A stretch of 64,000 nucleotides of DNA, from contig CATNEN010000002.1 in assembly GCA_950097015.1 (NCBI GenBank), positions 2,728,001-2,792,000 on the forward strand. The letters run 5' to 3'. Under the pieces are notes generated by a model, which searched no databases, had not been told where the DNA came from, and saw only the letters and a list, made by a program, of their open reading frames with translations. This document shows, in pieces, positions 1-11,109 of this stretch. The stretch is from Macrostomum hystrix. Lineage: Eukaryota; Platyhelminthes; Macrostomidae. Each line of letters opens with the position of its first letter. The first letter of the stretch is position 1. The translations under genes and the position numbers were made by a program.

Positions 1-375
1 TGACAATGGTAAAGCTTACTCTATACCAAAGCCTTTCCTTAGAAAGCCTATTAACTATATTTTATGTGAAACGTAATCATACTCGATTGTTGTAAAGAAT
101 AGTCTAAAAGTAATCTTTGACACTTCAATTTATAATGACATGTATGTCTAATGCTATTTTTGGAGATAAAATTTAACAAGCTTTTAGATAGTTTTACGTA
201 TTTCATATTTAATTGTCTTAAGTTTTAAAATACGTTTATAATTTGCACATTTAATTGCTATTGGTTTCGAACCAACTACTTAGATATCGTTAGTGCTCAT
301 TAGCACATTGGCTGTTATGTGAATGAGGTACATTGTTGCATGCTTTGAATCCTTGGATACGATATGGGCTGGAAA
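1..375. other. AT-rich sequence without recognisable gene
   Basis: AT-rich, no convincing ORF or RNA gene. By analogy with the other genes of the window it may be intron sequence of the gene whose probable last exon lies at 1047-1349, but nothing here proves that. Confidence 0.4.
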
Positions 376-1022
376 GGGGTAGAAATTGAGACAGAAGGGG
401 AGAAATGGAGACAGGAGGGGAGAAATGGAGACAGGAGGGGAGAAATTGAGACAGGAGGGGAGAAATTGAGACAGGAGGGGAGAAAAGGATACAGGAGGGG
501 AGAAAAGGAGACAGGAGGGGAGAAAAGGATACAGGAGGGGAGAAAAGGAGACAGGAGGGGAGAAAAGGATACAAGAGGGGAGAAAAGGAGACAGGAGGGG
601 AGAAAAGGATACAGGAGGGGAGAAAAGGATACAGGAGGGGAGAAAAGGAGACAGGAGGGGAGAAAAGGAGACAGGAGGGGAGAAAAGGAGGCAGGAGGGG
701 AGAAAAGGATACAAGAGGGGAGAAAAGGAGACAGGAGGGGAGAAAAGGAGACAGGAGGGGAGAAAAGGAGACAGGAGGGGAGAAAAGGATACAGGAGGGG
801 AGAAAAGGAGACAGGAGGGGAGAAAAGGAGACAGGAGGGGAGAAAAGGATACAGGAGGGGAGAAAAGGAGACAGGAGGGGAGAAATAGACACAGGAGGGG
901 AGAAAAGGAGACAGGAGGGGAGAAAAGGAGACAGCAGGTGAGAAAAGGAGACAGGGGGGAGAAAAGGATACAGGAGGGGAGAAAAGAATACAGGAAGGGA
1001 GAAATAGAGACAGGAGGGGAGA
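376..1022. repeat. 20-bp minisatellite, purine-rich
   Basis: About 32 head-to-tail copies of a 20-bp unit (AGACAGGAGGGGAGAAAAGG with few variants: GAT for GAG, AAATTG or AAATGG for AAAAGG). The plus strand is almost all purine, with a run of four G in each unit. Because 20 is not a multiple of 3 and the unit lacks stops, long false ORFs of 170-265 codons arise on both strands. It ends about 25 bp before a probable splice acceptor, so it is probably intronic. Confidence 0.95.
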
Positions 1023-1046
1023 GTTCAAATTCAGGTAACCTTTTTC

Positions 1047-1349
1047 CAAGGCTACCACATGAACTACAGTTGCACAATCAAACTCGACAATGCCATTGAC
1101 AGACGCCACAGTGTAGCGACTCTATTCCTTGGCATCCATTCGCTTCAGTTATCGCCGCTAACATTCAACGAATCCTTATCGCCCCATCAAGCCGAATCGA
1201 TCAGCGGGCAGTCCCCAAATTTGGAAGATTTTCCCGACTTTGACGACTGGCAGAATCCGCCAGACCAGAGCGCTGACGATCACCTGACCAGCAGCTTCAA
1301 CAACTACTGGTGCCTACCTGCCACCGTGACTGTGAGCACAGCACTATGA
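1047..1349 (+). CDS. probable terminal exon of an unrecognised gene
   Basis: An open frame follows a pyrimidine-rich acceptor-like site (CCTTTTTCCAAG, ending 1050) just after the minisatellite. It encodes about 98 residues from YHMNYSCTIKL to the end at VTVSTAL and a TGA stop. The sequence is acidic in the middle (LEDFPDFDDWQNPPD) and Ser/Asn-rich, without an obvious domain. Composition is more balanced than the AT-rich DNA after it, and an AATAAA lies at 1837-1842. I do not recognise the family. The ATG at 1059 could also be a start. The reading as a last exon is inferred from the acceptor and from the pattern in this window that arrays sit in introns next to exons. Confidence 0.35.
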   Translation, partial: QGYHMNYSCTIKLDNAIDRRHSVATLFLGIHSLQLSPLTFNESLSPHQAESISGQSPNLEDFPDFDDWQNPPDQSADDHLTSSFNNYWCLPATVTVSTAL

Positions 1350-2628
1350 GCAAGCAGCCATGGGTTCTAAGCTGCAGTCACTCCCCCTGTTATTCATGTA
1401 TCACCTGCTCTCTCCCGTGTATTCCATAGGCCTTCATTCTGCCTGTCTGTCTTGTCTGCATTTTTTTTCATTCAGCGAGGTCACAAACTTGATGGAAGAA
1501 GTGGTTAGCACTGCCTTGTTATCCGGTTGGTTTGCTGTGCATCAGAAACTTCTGATCTTTGAACGGCTTCGTTCTCTGCGAAAACTGTTTGCATCTTTCA
1601 TTTAATTCTGTTTAAGTTAGACGTTAAAACGTTCAATTCGTTAGTTTTCAGAAAAAAAGTAACAATCTGTCGCTAAAAACGGTAGAGTTAGTATTACCTT
1701 ATGAAAAAGAATAATTTAGAACAAGTTTCTCTGCTTTTGTTGTATCCGTTACTTAGTGTACTTTGAATTTGAACGAATTCGTGCGTAAAATAAGTAACCG
1801 TTAGTTTGGAAACTATAATGCTAAGTAGAGCATTTTAATAAAATATTCCATTGAAACTAATTACTATCGATTAACGATCCTAAAGCGATAAAATCCGGAA
1901 CCAAGTTTTTGTAAAAGAAGCCGAACTTACGGCTAAACAGTTGACCTTCAGCTCACTCGTTTGTTAATTTAATCAAGTTTTGAAAAAATTAACGATCTCC
2001 AGATTGGATCCGTTAGTGAAGTTGCTTTGTACTTTTAATTGTAAGATTTTCCGCTCTGTATATTTACCGGATACAAATAAACACTAAGCAATGTTGTCGA
2101 TTAGTAAACTGTTTATAGCAATGCCTGTCAACTATTTTCACTAGCAAATGTGGCATCTTTGAAATAACAGTGCAACTGTAAAAATATTTACTTCTAATAA
2201 AGCATCATTAGTCTTTTGTGTTTTCTCACTCATGTAAATCAATCTTCAATCTTAAACTGACGAGTATGTACTCAACTTTTCTTTTCTATCTGTATATGTA
2301 AGATATTTATTTACCTTTTTATGTTATTCCCTAAAAATATAGAATGTTAGATTGTTTGTCTATTTTTGTTTCTATAATGGATTCATTTCGTTTGTTTGTA
2401 TCGGAAGAAGTGTTTGTTTAACGAAATAAATAATCAGAGTATTTTGTATCGTGTCGATTTCTGCGTGCATCTACCTGGCTCGAAAAACACTTGTATTATT
2501 ACAGGTGCAATCCAAAAATTAAAAGCGCTTTTTGGAATCGAAAAAACATTTCAGTCGTAGTTTTATTCCAAAATCACTTACATCACAAGCCCAGAAAAAA
2601 GCAGATCGTTTTTTGTTACGTTTAATTG
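1350..2628. other. AT-rich region, probable 3' UTR and intergenic DNA
   Basis: Strongly AT-rich, with polyadenylation-like AATAAA at 1837-1842 and another AATAAA near 2196. No coding signal apart from short chance ORFs. It is consistent with the 3' UTR of the upstream exon followed by intergenic sequence. Confidence 0.4.
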
Positions 2629-2722
2629 TTAGGATTAGTGTTAGGGTTAGGGCTAGTGTTAGGGCTAGGGTTAGGGTTAGGGCTAGGGTTAGGGCTAGGG
2701 TTAGGATTAGGGTTAGGCTTTA
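2629..2722 (+). repeat. interstitial telomere-like (TTAGGG)n tract
   Basis: About 15 hexamers in register, mixing TTAGGG with variants GCTAGGG, GTTAGTG and ATTAGG. TTAGGG is the telomere repeat of most non-arthropod animals, so this is a short degenerate interstitial telomeric sequence. It is embedded in unique AT-rich DNA and is not a chromosome end. Confidence 0.85.
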
Positions 2723-3499
2723 GGCTCGGGTCTCCGAACTCTAGAAATCCTAACAGACTGACAGCTTGACTCATTCGAATCAGAAATCCATAATTCCTCA
2801 AAAACTGTCGAAATCTGTTTGTTGAAATCCCAAATCTGAAAGCCCTAAAATTCTAAATCCGCCACGAAGCCCCTAATCTCTACTCCTAAATCCCAATATT
2901 ACTAAATTTATGTAACCCCTAATCTCTTTAACTTAAAATCCTCAAAAACTTTTAAATTCCCAAATCCGATTATCCAAAATTCTTTGAATCCTAAATCTTT
3001 CAAATTACTAATGCTGAATTTATTAAGTCGATAATTTTAATCCCGAGTTATGCCTGTCATGATTGGAAATCCACAGCAAACTAGACATTTCACAGTGTTA
3101 CAAGGGTGGGATATTTCGGCCATGATATTCACTCGAGTAGCCTCCAGTCTCCCACGCGGATGTAGTCTTGGGATCTGGGAGCATTGCAGTGGAGCCTTCG
3201 CCAGCATGCTTTATGGCGCTTCACTTTATTTGGCAGTCGAACCGCCGCCTATGAACGACATGATTTAATGCGCCGTTGCTCGCCCAGTCGATGCTTAATT
3301 AAGATGTCCGCGGCTTAGAAATGGGGGAGACGGGGGTGTTTCTTAAAGGACACGGACTCACCAAGCTCCCGCGCCTTTCCAACAAGCTCTGGCGGTTTCG
3401 CGACTCTCACTTTTTCCTTGTTTCCGGCTCGGTTCGGCGCAGCAAAGCGGGGCGATCGAATTCACCTGCTAACTGAATTTTCTGCCCGCTTATTAGCCT
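2723..3499. other. gene-poor spacer
   Basis: 2740-3040 holds loosely repeated AAATCC/TAAATCCC phrases. 3050-3480 is more GC-balanced and contains a 72-codon ORF (3050-3268) with no recognisable domain. I see no supported gene. Confidence 0.3.
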
Positions 3500-5872
3500 T
3501 CCCTTCTCAGAAATCCTCATCTCTTCTCCCCTGACATCCCCAATCTAAGCTCTCTCCTGACATCCCCAATCTCTACTCTCTCCTGACATCCCCAATCTCA
3601 ACTCTCTCCTGAGATCCCTAATCTCTACACTCTTTTGAGTTCCCCATCTCAACTCTCTCCTGAGATCCCTAATCTCTACACTCTTTTGAGTTCCCCATCT
3701 CAACTCTCTCCTGAGATCCCTAATCTCTACACTCTTTTGAGTTCCCCATCTCAACTCTCTCCTGAGATCCCTAATCTCTACACTCTTTTGAGTTCCCCAT
3801 CTCAACTCTCTCCTGAGATCCCTAATCTCTACACTCTTTTGAGTTCCCCATCTCAACTCTCTCCTGAGATCCCAATCTCTACTCTCTCCTGAGATCCCAT
3901 CTCAACTCTCTAGGGAGTTGAGATTCCATCTCAACTCTCTCCTGAGATCCCCAATCTCTACTCTCTCCTGAGATCCCCAATCTCTACTCTCTCCTGAGAT
4001 CCCCAATCTCTACTCTCTCCTGACATCCCCATCTCAACTCTCTCCTGAGATCCCAATCTCTACTCTCTCCTGAGATCCCATCTCTACTCTCTCCTGAGAT
4101 CCCATCTCTACTCTCTCCTGACATCCCCATCTCAACTCTCTCCTGAGATCCCATCTCAACTCTCTCCTGAGATCCCATCTCAACTCTCTCCTGAGATCCC
4201 CAATCTCAACTCTCTCCTGAGATCCCATCTCAACTCTCTCCTGAGATCCCATCTCAACTCTCTCCTGAGATCCCCAATCTCAACTCTCTCCTGAGATCCC
4301 ATCTCAACTCTCTCCTGAGATCCCATCTCAACTCTCTCCTGAGATCCCCAATCTCCACTCTCTCCTGAGATCCCCAATCTCAACTCTCTCCTGAGATCCC
4401 ATCTCAACTCTCTCCTGAGATCCCATCTCAACTCTCTCCTGAGTTTCCCAATCTCAACTCTATCCTGAGATCCCATTTCAACTCTCTCTCAATCTTAACT
4501 CTCTCCTGACATCCCAATCTCTACTCTCTCCTGAGATCCCATCTCTACTCTCTCCTGACATCCCCATCTCAACTCTCTCCTGAGATCCCATCTCAACTCT
4601 CTCCTGAGATCCCATCTCAACTCTCTCCTGAGATCCCCAATCTCAACTCTCTCCTGAGATCCCATCTCAACTCTCTCCTGAGTTCCCCAATCTCAACTCT
4701 CTCCTGAGATCCCATCTCAACTCTCTCCTGAGTTCCCCAATCTCAACTCTCTCCTGAGATCCCATCTCTACTCTCTCCTGAGTTCCCCAATCTCAACTCT
4801 CTCCTGAGATCCCATCTCAACTCTCTCCTGAGATTCCATCTCAACTCTCTCCTGAGATCCCATCTCAACTCTCTCCTGAGATCCCATCTCTACTCTCTCC
4901 TGAGTTCCCCAATCTCAACTCTCTCCTGAGATTCCATCTCAACTCTCTCCTGAGATCCCATCTCAACTCTCTCCTGAGATCCCATCTCAACTCTCTCCTG
5001 AGATCCCCAATCTCAACTCTCTCCTGAGATCCCATCTCAACTCTCTCCTGAGATCCCATCTCAACTCTCTCCTGAGATCCCCAATCTCAACTCTCTCCTG
5101 AGATCCCCAATCTCAACTCTCTCCTGAGATCCCATCTCAACTCTCTCCTGAGATCCCATCTCAACTCTCTCCTGAGTTTCCCAATCTCAACTCTATCCTG
5201 AGATCCCATTTCAACTCTCTCTCAATCTTAACTCTCTCCTGACATCCCAATCTCTACTCTCTCCTGAGATCCCATCTCTACTCTCTCCTGACATCCCCAT
5301 CTCAACCCTCTTCTGAGATCCCATCTCAACTCTCTCCTGAGTTCCCCAATCTCAACTCTCTCCTGAGATCCCATCTCAACTCTCTCCTGAGATCCCATCT
5401 CAACTCTCTCCTGAGATCCCATCTCAACTCTCTCCTGAGATCCCATCTCAACTCTCTCCTGAGATCCCATCTCAACTCTCTCCTGACATCCCCATCTCAA
5501 CTCTCTCCTGAGATCCCATCTTAACTCTCTCCTGAGATCCCATCTTAACTCTCTCCTGAGATCCCATCTCAACTCTCTCCTGAGATCCCTAATCTCAACT
5601 CTCTCCTGAGATCCCATCTCAACTCTCTCCTGAGATCCCATCTTAACTCTCTCCTGAGATCCCATCTCAACTCTCTCCTGGAGATCCCTAATCTCAACTC
5701 TCTCCTGAGATCCCATCTTAACTCTCTCCTGAGATCCCATCTCAACTCTCTCCTGAGATCCCCAATCTCAACTCTCTCCTGAGATCCCATCTCAACTCTC
5801 TCCTGCGATCCCAATCTCAACTCTCTTCTGAGATCCCCATCTCAACTCTCTTCTGAGAACCCTAATCTCTAT
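3500..5872. repeat. 24-bp minisatellite with a 51-bp higher-order block
   Basis: About 2.4 kb built from the unit CTCTCCTGAGATCCCATCTC plus AACT (24 bp), with variants of 23-27 bp (CCCAATCTC, GTTCCCC, GACATCC). The left part, 3605-3860, is a homogeneous higher-order repeat of 51 bp (five copies), which yields a false 17-residue protein repeat. A longer block is also duplicated: the stretch containing the GAGTTTCCC and ATCCCATTTC variants at 4440-4510 recurs at 5170-5240. Confidence 0.95.
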
Positions 5873-6284
5873 TTTCTCAAGAAACAAAGTGCTGTCAATA
5901 ATATTCCAGCTTCCGTCTCCTCTGTCAGTGCCGCATATCGCAATGTATCAAAAAAAAAATTTCAATAGACAGCGATGAGGTTGAGAACGGTAGGACGCAA
6001 GACTTTGGCTGGGCAAAGAAGTGACAGTTAAGTGTTCCAAAGTCAAAGTTGCGTTTCGTTCCATTGTGAGCGAAATAAGTTGGCTACAACCTCTGTTTGT
6101 AGCAGTTCTGCCTTTGCGGCAAGTGATTTCTTGCTTGCTTTTTGAGTCAACTTCCGCCTTGCAGACACCGATTGGAGGATGTTAGTTCGGGAATTGGGAA
6201 GCAATCGCTAATTGATAGTTGCTAATTAAAAAGGCTTTCACCTGCTTAACCAGTTTAGTCCACAAGGCGGACCATTGCCTGTCC

Positions 6285-6425
6285 ATGTCTGTCATTCTGT
6301 CTGTCAGTCTGTCCGTCATTCTGTCATTCTGTCATTCTGTCAGTCCTTCTGACATTCTGTCATTCTGTCTGTCATTCTGTCATTCTGGCTGTAATTCTGT
6401 CATTCTGTCATTCTGGCTGTCTGTC

Positions 6426-6457
<32 letters not shown>

Positions 6458-6462
6458 TGTCG
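6285..6462. repeat. 10-bp simple tandem repeat (CTGTCATTCT)
   Basis: Irregular tandem repetition of CTGTCATTCT with CTGTCAGT, CTGGCTGT and CTGTCTGT variants. It is not obviously linked to a gene. Confidence 0.85.
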
Positions 6463-7286
6463 CCTCTCTATTTCGGAGTCTGTACTTGTTGAATCAGCCT
6501 CACAGTTGTTTAGGCAATCAGATTTCTCAGCAAGTTTTATTTTCCTTCTCAAGAGAGTAATTTTAAACGATAACTTCTTTCTTCATATGCGGATGGGATG
6601 AAAATCCCCCAGCAGAGCAGCTGCGAACTCTCACTTCTAAAATCCATACCCTATGAGGATCATACAGCCGCAGTATAATGTTTGCTTTACTAAAGCGCGA
6701 GGATTAAAAGCTTGATTTATCCTACCCGCCTACCGGGACTGCCGGGCGATGAAATTCTTAGAAAACTCGTAAAAACTTGAAGGCGGGAGAGATTTTGCCT
6801 GAGGAGAAGAGAATAGAAAAATAATATTTTGTCCCATTGTAAAAAAAACTTATTTTGAGGTTTTCTTGAAATGTTATTGGTTTTAAGATGTACTAGATCT
6901 TGCACGTTAACTCGTGGAAGTAAACGACTTGATTCCCTTGGGATATTTCTTAGGTATATTGTAGGTTTAACTACAGCGGTTCACTTATGGTCATGTATTA
7001 TTGCTTCAGAAGATTAAAAGTCTGAATCTTATAGGTCAGTCAAATAGGTCAGTAGGTCAGTCAAAGCTAAATGCTGATGTCATGCTCAATTATCCTGAGA
7101 CTAATTTGATTGAACATGGAGTCGTAAAATTATAATTATTATAGACGAGATTAGATGTATGCTGTCAATTAATTTTATATAATACTTCGTAGCTGGATGA
7201 ATAAATTTTCAGTTTTTTTCATGTAGTTTATAATATAAAAAAGCAAAAATATAGCGTGATGCATACAGCAATATTCTGTACTCTAC

Positions 7287-7350
7287 CGTCTATGGTCTAT
7301 GGTCTATGGTCTATGGTCTATGGTCGATGGTCTATGGTCTATGGTCTATA
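7287..7350. repeat. 7-bp tandem repeat (GGTCTAT)
   Basis: About nine copies of GGTCTAT with one GGTCGAT. A short piece of the same motif, TTGGTCTATGGTCTAGACC, occurs at about 24699-24717. Confidence 0.85.
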
Positions 7351-8051
7351 GCATAGACCGCATCTGCAGCATACAGCTAGATAGAGGTGGTTATAGGGTC
7401 GCAAACTAAACCGTTTATGGCAGAAAATAAACACAATAATTGAAAGTCTGACAGCTCAGTACCCGTGTGGCTGGCGCATCTCGCAATAGTCACGGACCCA
7501 TAACTGCATGATTCCTTTGTGCTCAGGCAAGCAACATTTTTACCTGATGTCAAACAAAAAGTTACAAGTTGTTTCTAACTCTGAGTTGGAGCGTGCCATG
7601 CGACTTGTCTCGTGTTCCGCCTAACCAAATGTCGGCCTACAAAACTGAGAAAAAAATATTTTAGAACTGATATTCAGTAGCGACTTTAACGACTTCAAAT
7701 TCTAACGACACTGCATGGCCTAAGCACTTTGAGCCGTTTTAATTAATCAGCGAAAAAATTATTCGACTCAAAACTTTGCCCCGAAGAAGCCCAGACTTCT
7801 AAGGACTCTGAGACTTAAGAATTGCAAGACTCTGTCAAAGTCTTATGCGTGGATAAAATCGAAAAATGACAGCAAACTTTTAATTGCTAGATGTAAACAC
7901 TCGGATTCTTTAATGTGTTTGATTTGAACTAGTAGCAATCGTAGCGAGTGTAACACGCCTTCAATCAGTCCCAAGCAAGCGTTCATCGTTGTCCAAATTA
8001 GTACAGCAAAGATCTGGTTTGGTCAACTGGTTTCAGCGACACTTTCAGTTA

Positions 8052-8257
8052 TTATAGGTGACTGATCTTATCACCGGACACCACCAGGTAGACTCGAGTT
8101 GCTGATTGCTCCGAATCTGAAAAATCCGTGGCTTGCTCGGAGCTCGGTGACCTCACCGGCATCGAGGACGCGCTAGACTCCAGCAGCAGGTTCTGCGTCG
8201 CACGGCATGGTGTCTTGGCTTGGACTGAATTTGTTGTCGTTTTGAGGCAAGCCTCTA

Positions 8258-8289
<32 letters not shown>

Positions 8290-9581
8290 AGCTCTTGATT
8301 TTGATCCTGCCGCAGCGACGACCGCTGCAGTCTCGCACCTGTAGCCACAGTGAGATAGCGATTCGAGCTATACGCCACAGCCACAGCCGCAGCCGCCACC
8401 GCAGACAAGCTGCTTTCGCTACAGACAATGTCGTCGCAGTCACAGCAGTTGGACCTGCTGGCGCGGCTCGGACTTGGCGACTGGTCCGCCACCAGCTGCT
8501 GGCTGCCGCTCTGCTCTGGCCGCCAGTTTCTGCCGGCAGCACCTCCGACACAGCCGGCTTCCATGCCGGCGCCGTTAACCCCACCGAAGCCACGTCGGAC
8601 TGCTCGTTGTCTGAACAGCTGGCAAACGTTGCGTTGAAAATTCTTGGAGCTGAAGAAGTAGACAAAGCCGTTGATCGCGTTGTTCAGCAGCGACACCATG
8701 ACGAGGGCCATGCCGGCGGTGCCGACTTCGCGACGGAATTCTGCCTGGTGCTTCCAGCCGAACACAGCGTCGAGAATCTCGAAGACGCACTGAGGCATGG
8801 TCAGAAAGATGTGCAGGAGGCACACGGGGACCAGCATCTTGTTGGCGTGACTCCCACCACTGCCGGCGCCGCCTCCGCCGCGACCTTTAAGTCTTTTGGC
8901 CTTTCGACAATCCTCCTTGAGCATGACTTCCCGGCGTCTGTTGGCTCGTCGAATGATGCGAATGAGTGTGGCGTTGAATACCACCATCAGGATGAAAGGC
9001 ACGAGACTGTACAGCACGAGCGTGGTCACAAAGAAGGCCAAGCGAAAGCTGGTGTCGGGCGAGTCGCACTTGTCCTTGTCCACGCGCAGCTTGCTGAAAA
9101 TCACGAGGTTCTTGGCGAATAGCAGGGCCAGCGCGGCTGTCCAGGTTAGAATCTTCGGCCTCCTTCGATAGTGCAAGTTGGAGCGGTGCGGCCAACGAGC
9201 GAACAGAAAGCGCTCCATGGTCATGAGGACCAGAATCCAGGTGGCTGCCTCCTTCAGAAAGTAAGTCAGGAAGGTATGCAATGCGCACACGACGTCACTA
9301 TGAAGCCGGATGTCGAAGCCCGTGGCGAGCGCGATGAAGTAGCGCACAGGGTTGACCAGCAGGACGCAGAGGTCGGCAACGGCCAGGGCCGTAAAAACGT
9401 CGCGCGATTTTGAAACCCCGGAAGCGCGCCGCATGACAGCCACCACCACGGAGTTCGAGGCGACGCCGACCACGATGAGGACGGGAAAGTAGACAATGCC
9501 GATGAAGCGAATGGCTGGAGAAAATTTCGGACCAACAGCTTCGAGCTCCGAGCGGTTAGCCAGGTTAGTTATGACCGACAT
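8052..9581 (-). CDS. rhodopsin-family GPCR 1 (single exon, 509 aa)
   Basis: Seven-transmembrane receptor of the plasma membrane. Visible class A landmarks in order: an N-glycosylation site (NRS) in the short N-terminus; TM1 with GVASNSVVVAVM; TM2 with ALAVADLCVLL (the conserved LAxAD); Cys at the top of TM3 (CALHTFL) pairing with Cys in loop 2 (DKCDS); ERF in place of DRY; TM6 LVPVCLLHIFLTMPQ without the usual CWxP; and TM7 NNAINGFVYF in place of NPxxY, followed by helix-8-like SSKNFQRNV. Loop 3 carries a Gly/Lys-rich segment. The long C-tail is Ala/Ser-rich with a polyglutamine run coded by a CTG/CAG tract (about 8261-8290). The altered DRY and NPxxY resemble divergent invertebrate neuropeptide-type receptors; the ligand is unknown. 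The start ATG at 9581 gives an ordinary short N-terminus. The ORF has no introns. Confidence 0.9.
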
Positions 9582-10510
9582 GCCGATGAAGGGAACTTTG
9601 CTCTTCGCAAGTCACTCGCTCGCAGATGTCCGGCCAGGTTATTCTAAGCTTTTTCTGGTCGCTCAATGTGGTTTATCCTTTCATTTGCAGCCCCCGAGGA
9701 GTTACGGAAGTCACTGATTGGCTGCCCAGATGGATCCAATCAGCTCAGGTTGAAATGAAGAGAAATGAATAGCGGTATAGGTTCGCAGTATTTGCCTAAC
9801 GTTTCTTTACATGGTCGCATCAAGTAGGCAGTCTCGACGACCTTCTTCGGTTCATCCGAGAAGTTGCGCAGTCCCGCAGTGATTATTCATGCGTAAAATG
9901 AGTGCCAGAAAGTAAAACAACCTGCTTTTTTTAAGAGCCGCTTGGATGGGCTAAAAAACAACGCTTAGAACTTTCGCGCAACGCGAAATAACGCGAGCTA
10001 TCGGGTGGGAAATGTCTGATATCCGATTTCAAAGTGCACAATAGTATCCCAAATTCCCCTGTGAGCACATCACTTTGCTAAAATCAGTTACTCGTAAAAT
10101 GCTAGGCAAACTACTGACCAAAGTAGAGTACTTTGGATACTGTTGGGAAGAAATATTCTAGCCGTACGCTTGAACTTGTACTCGTACCAAAAGACGCACT
10201 AGAAAACGAACATGAATTTTGTTATTGGTCACACTGTGGCTATAGTACCCGGGTGGAAGTACCCGGGTGAGTGAGACAAACAGAATGAAATATTTGTTTC
10301 TACTTAAGGAAAGTGTCCTCTTCAGTGCGACCATACAAAGAGAAACGAAATGCACTCGACAGTGGTTTAAAGATCCATCTGAAGGCCTATAGCAAAAATT
10401 AATCATTAAAGTGCTTTCAGTTTACGTATTCTACGAGTAGTATAATAGAGATGATTTCAGGGACTATATAGCAAGCATGGAAATCAATTAAGTGGTAAGT
10501 TCAGGCCTAT
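9582..10510. promoter_or_regulatory. intergenic region, likely promoter of GPCR 1
   Basis: Upstream of the minus-strand GPCR 1. Two CCAAT-type boxes lie close together in opposite orientation: GATTGG near 9716 and CCAATCAG near 9736. A short direct repeat GTACCCGGGTG occurs twice at about 10245-10270. No TATA box or gene can be assigned with confidence. Confidence 0.3.
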
Positions 10511-10520
10511 CACTTTATTT

Positions 10521-11095
10521 CAGTTCCTGATGGACAACCAGTTCCTGATGAACCACCAGTTCCTGATGAACCACCAGTTCCTGATGAACCACCAGTTTCT
10601 GATGGACAACCAGTTCCTGATGGACAACCAGTTCATGATGAACCACCAGTTCCTGATGAACCACCAGTTCCTGATGAACCACCAGTTCCTGATGAACCAC
10701 CAGTTCCTGATGAACCACCAGTTCCTGATGGACAACCAGTTCCTGATGAACCACCAGTTCCTGATGAACCACCAGTTCCTGATGAACCACCAGTTCCTGA
10801 TGAACCACCAGTTCCTGATGAACCACCAGTTCCTGATGAACCACCAGTTCCTGATGGATAACCAGTTCCTGATGGACAACCAGTTCCTGATGGACAACCA
10901 GTTCCTGATGGACAACCAGTTCCTGATGGACAACCAGTTCCTGATGGAAAACCAGTTCCTGATGAACCACCAGTTTCTGATGGACAACCAGTTCCTGATG
11001 GACAACCAGTTCCTGATGGACAACCAGTTCCTGATCGACAACCAGTTCCTGATGGACAACCAGTTCCTGATGGACAACCAGTTCCTGATGAACTG
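10521..11095. repeat. 18-bp minisatellite in the 3' flank of GPCR 2
   Basis: About 32 copies of an 18-bp unit in two main versions, GTTCCTGATGAACCACCA and GTTCCTGATGGACAACCA. The versions occur in runs, as expected from local duplication of neighbouring units. The period is a multiple of 3, so all frames without stops give false 6-residue repeat proteins. The array stops only about 15 bp beyond the stop codon of the GPCR 2 gene (11110), so it probably lies in its 3' UTR. Confidence 0.95.
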
Positions 11096-11109
11096 CCGTC
11101 TAGGAGCCC

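Larger units (their letters stand above)
5873..8051. other. gene-poor region with two simple repeats
   Basis: No gene recognised. It contains a 10-bp array (6285-6462) and a 7-bp array (7287-7350), both listed separately. The rest is unique AT-rich DNA. The part just before 8052 would be the 3' flank of the minus-strand GPCR gene. Confidence 0.4.

Noticed and set aside
1360-1605. 81-codon ORF after the first exon
   Set aside because: It lies in probable 3' UTR, is hydrophobic by T-richness, and has no supporting signal.
3050-3268. 72-codon ORF before the 24-bp minisatellite
   Set aside because: Short, no domain or signal; chance ORF in more GC-balanced DNA.
8295-9122. 275-codon plus-strand ORF opposite GPCR 1
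   Set aside because: Shadow of the GC-rich GPCR 1 coding sequence; the minus frame has clear GPCR motifs.
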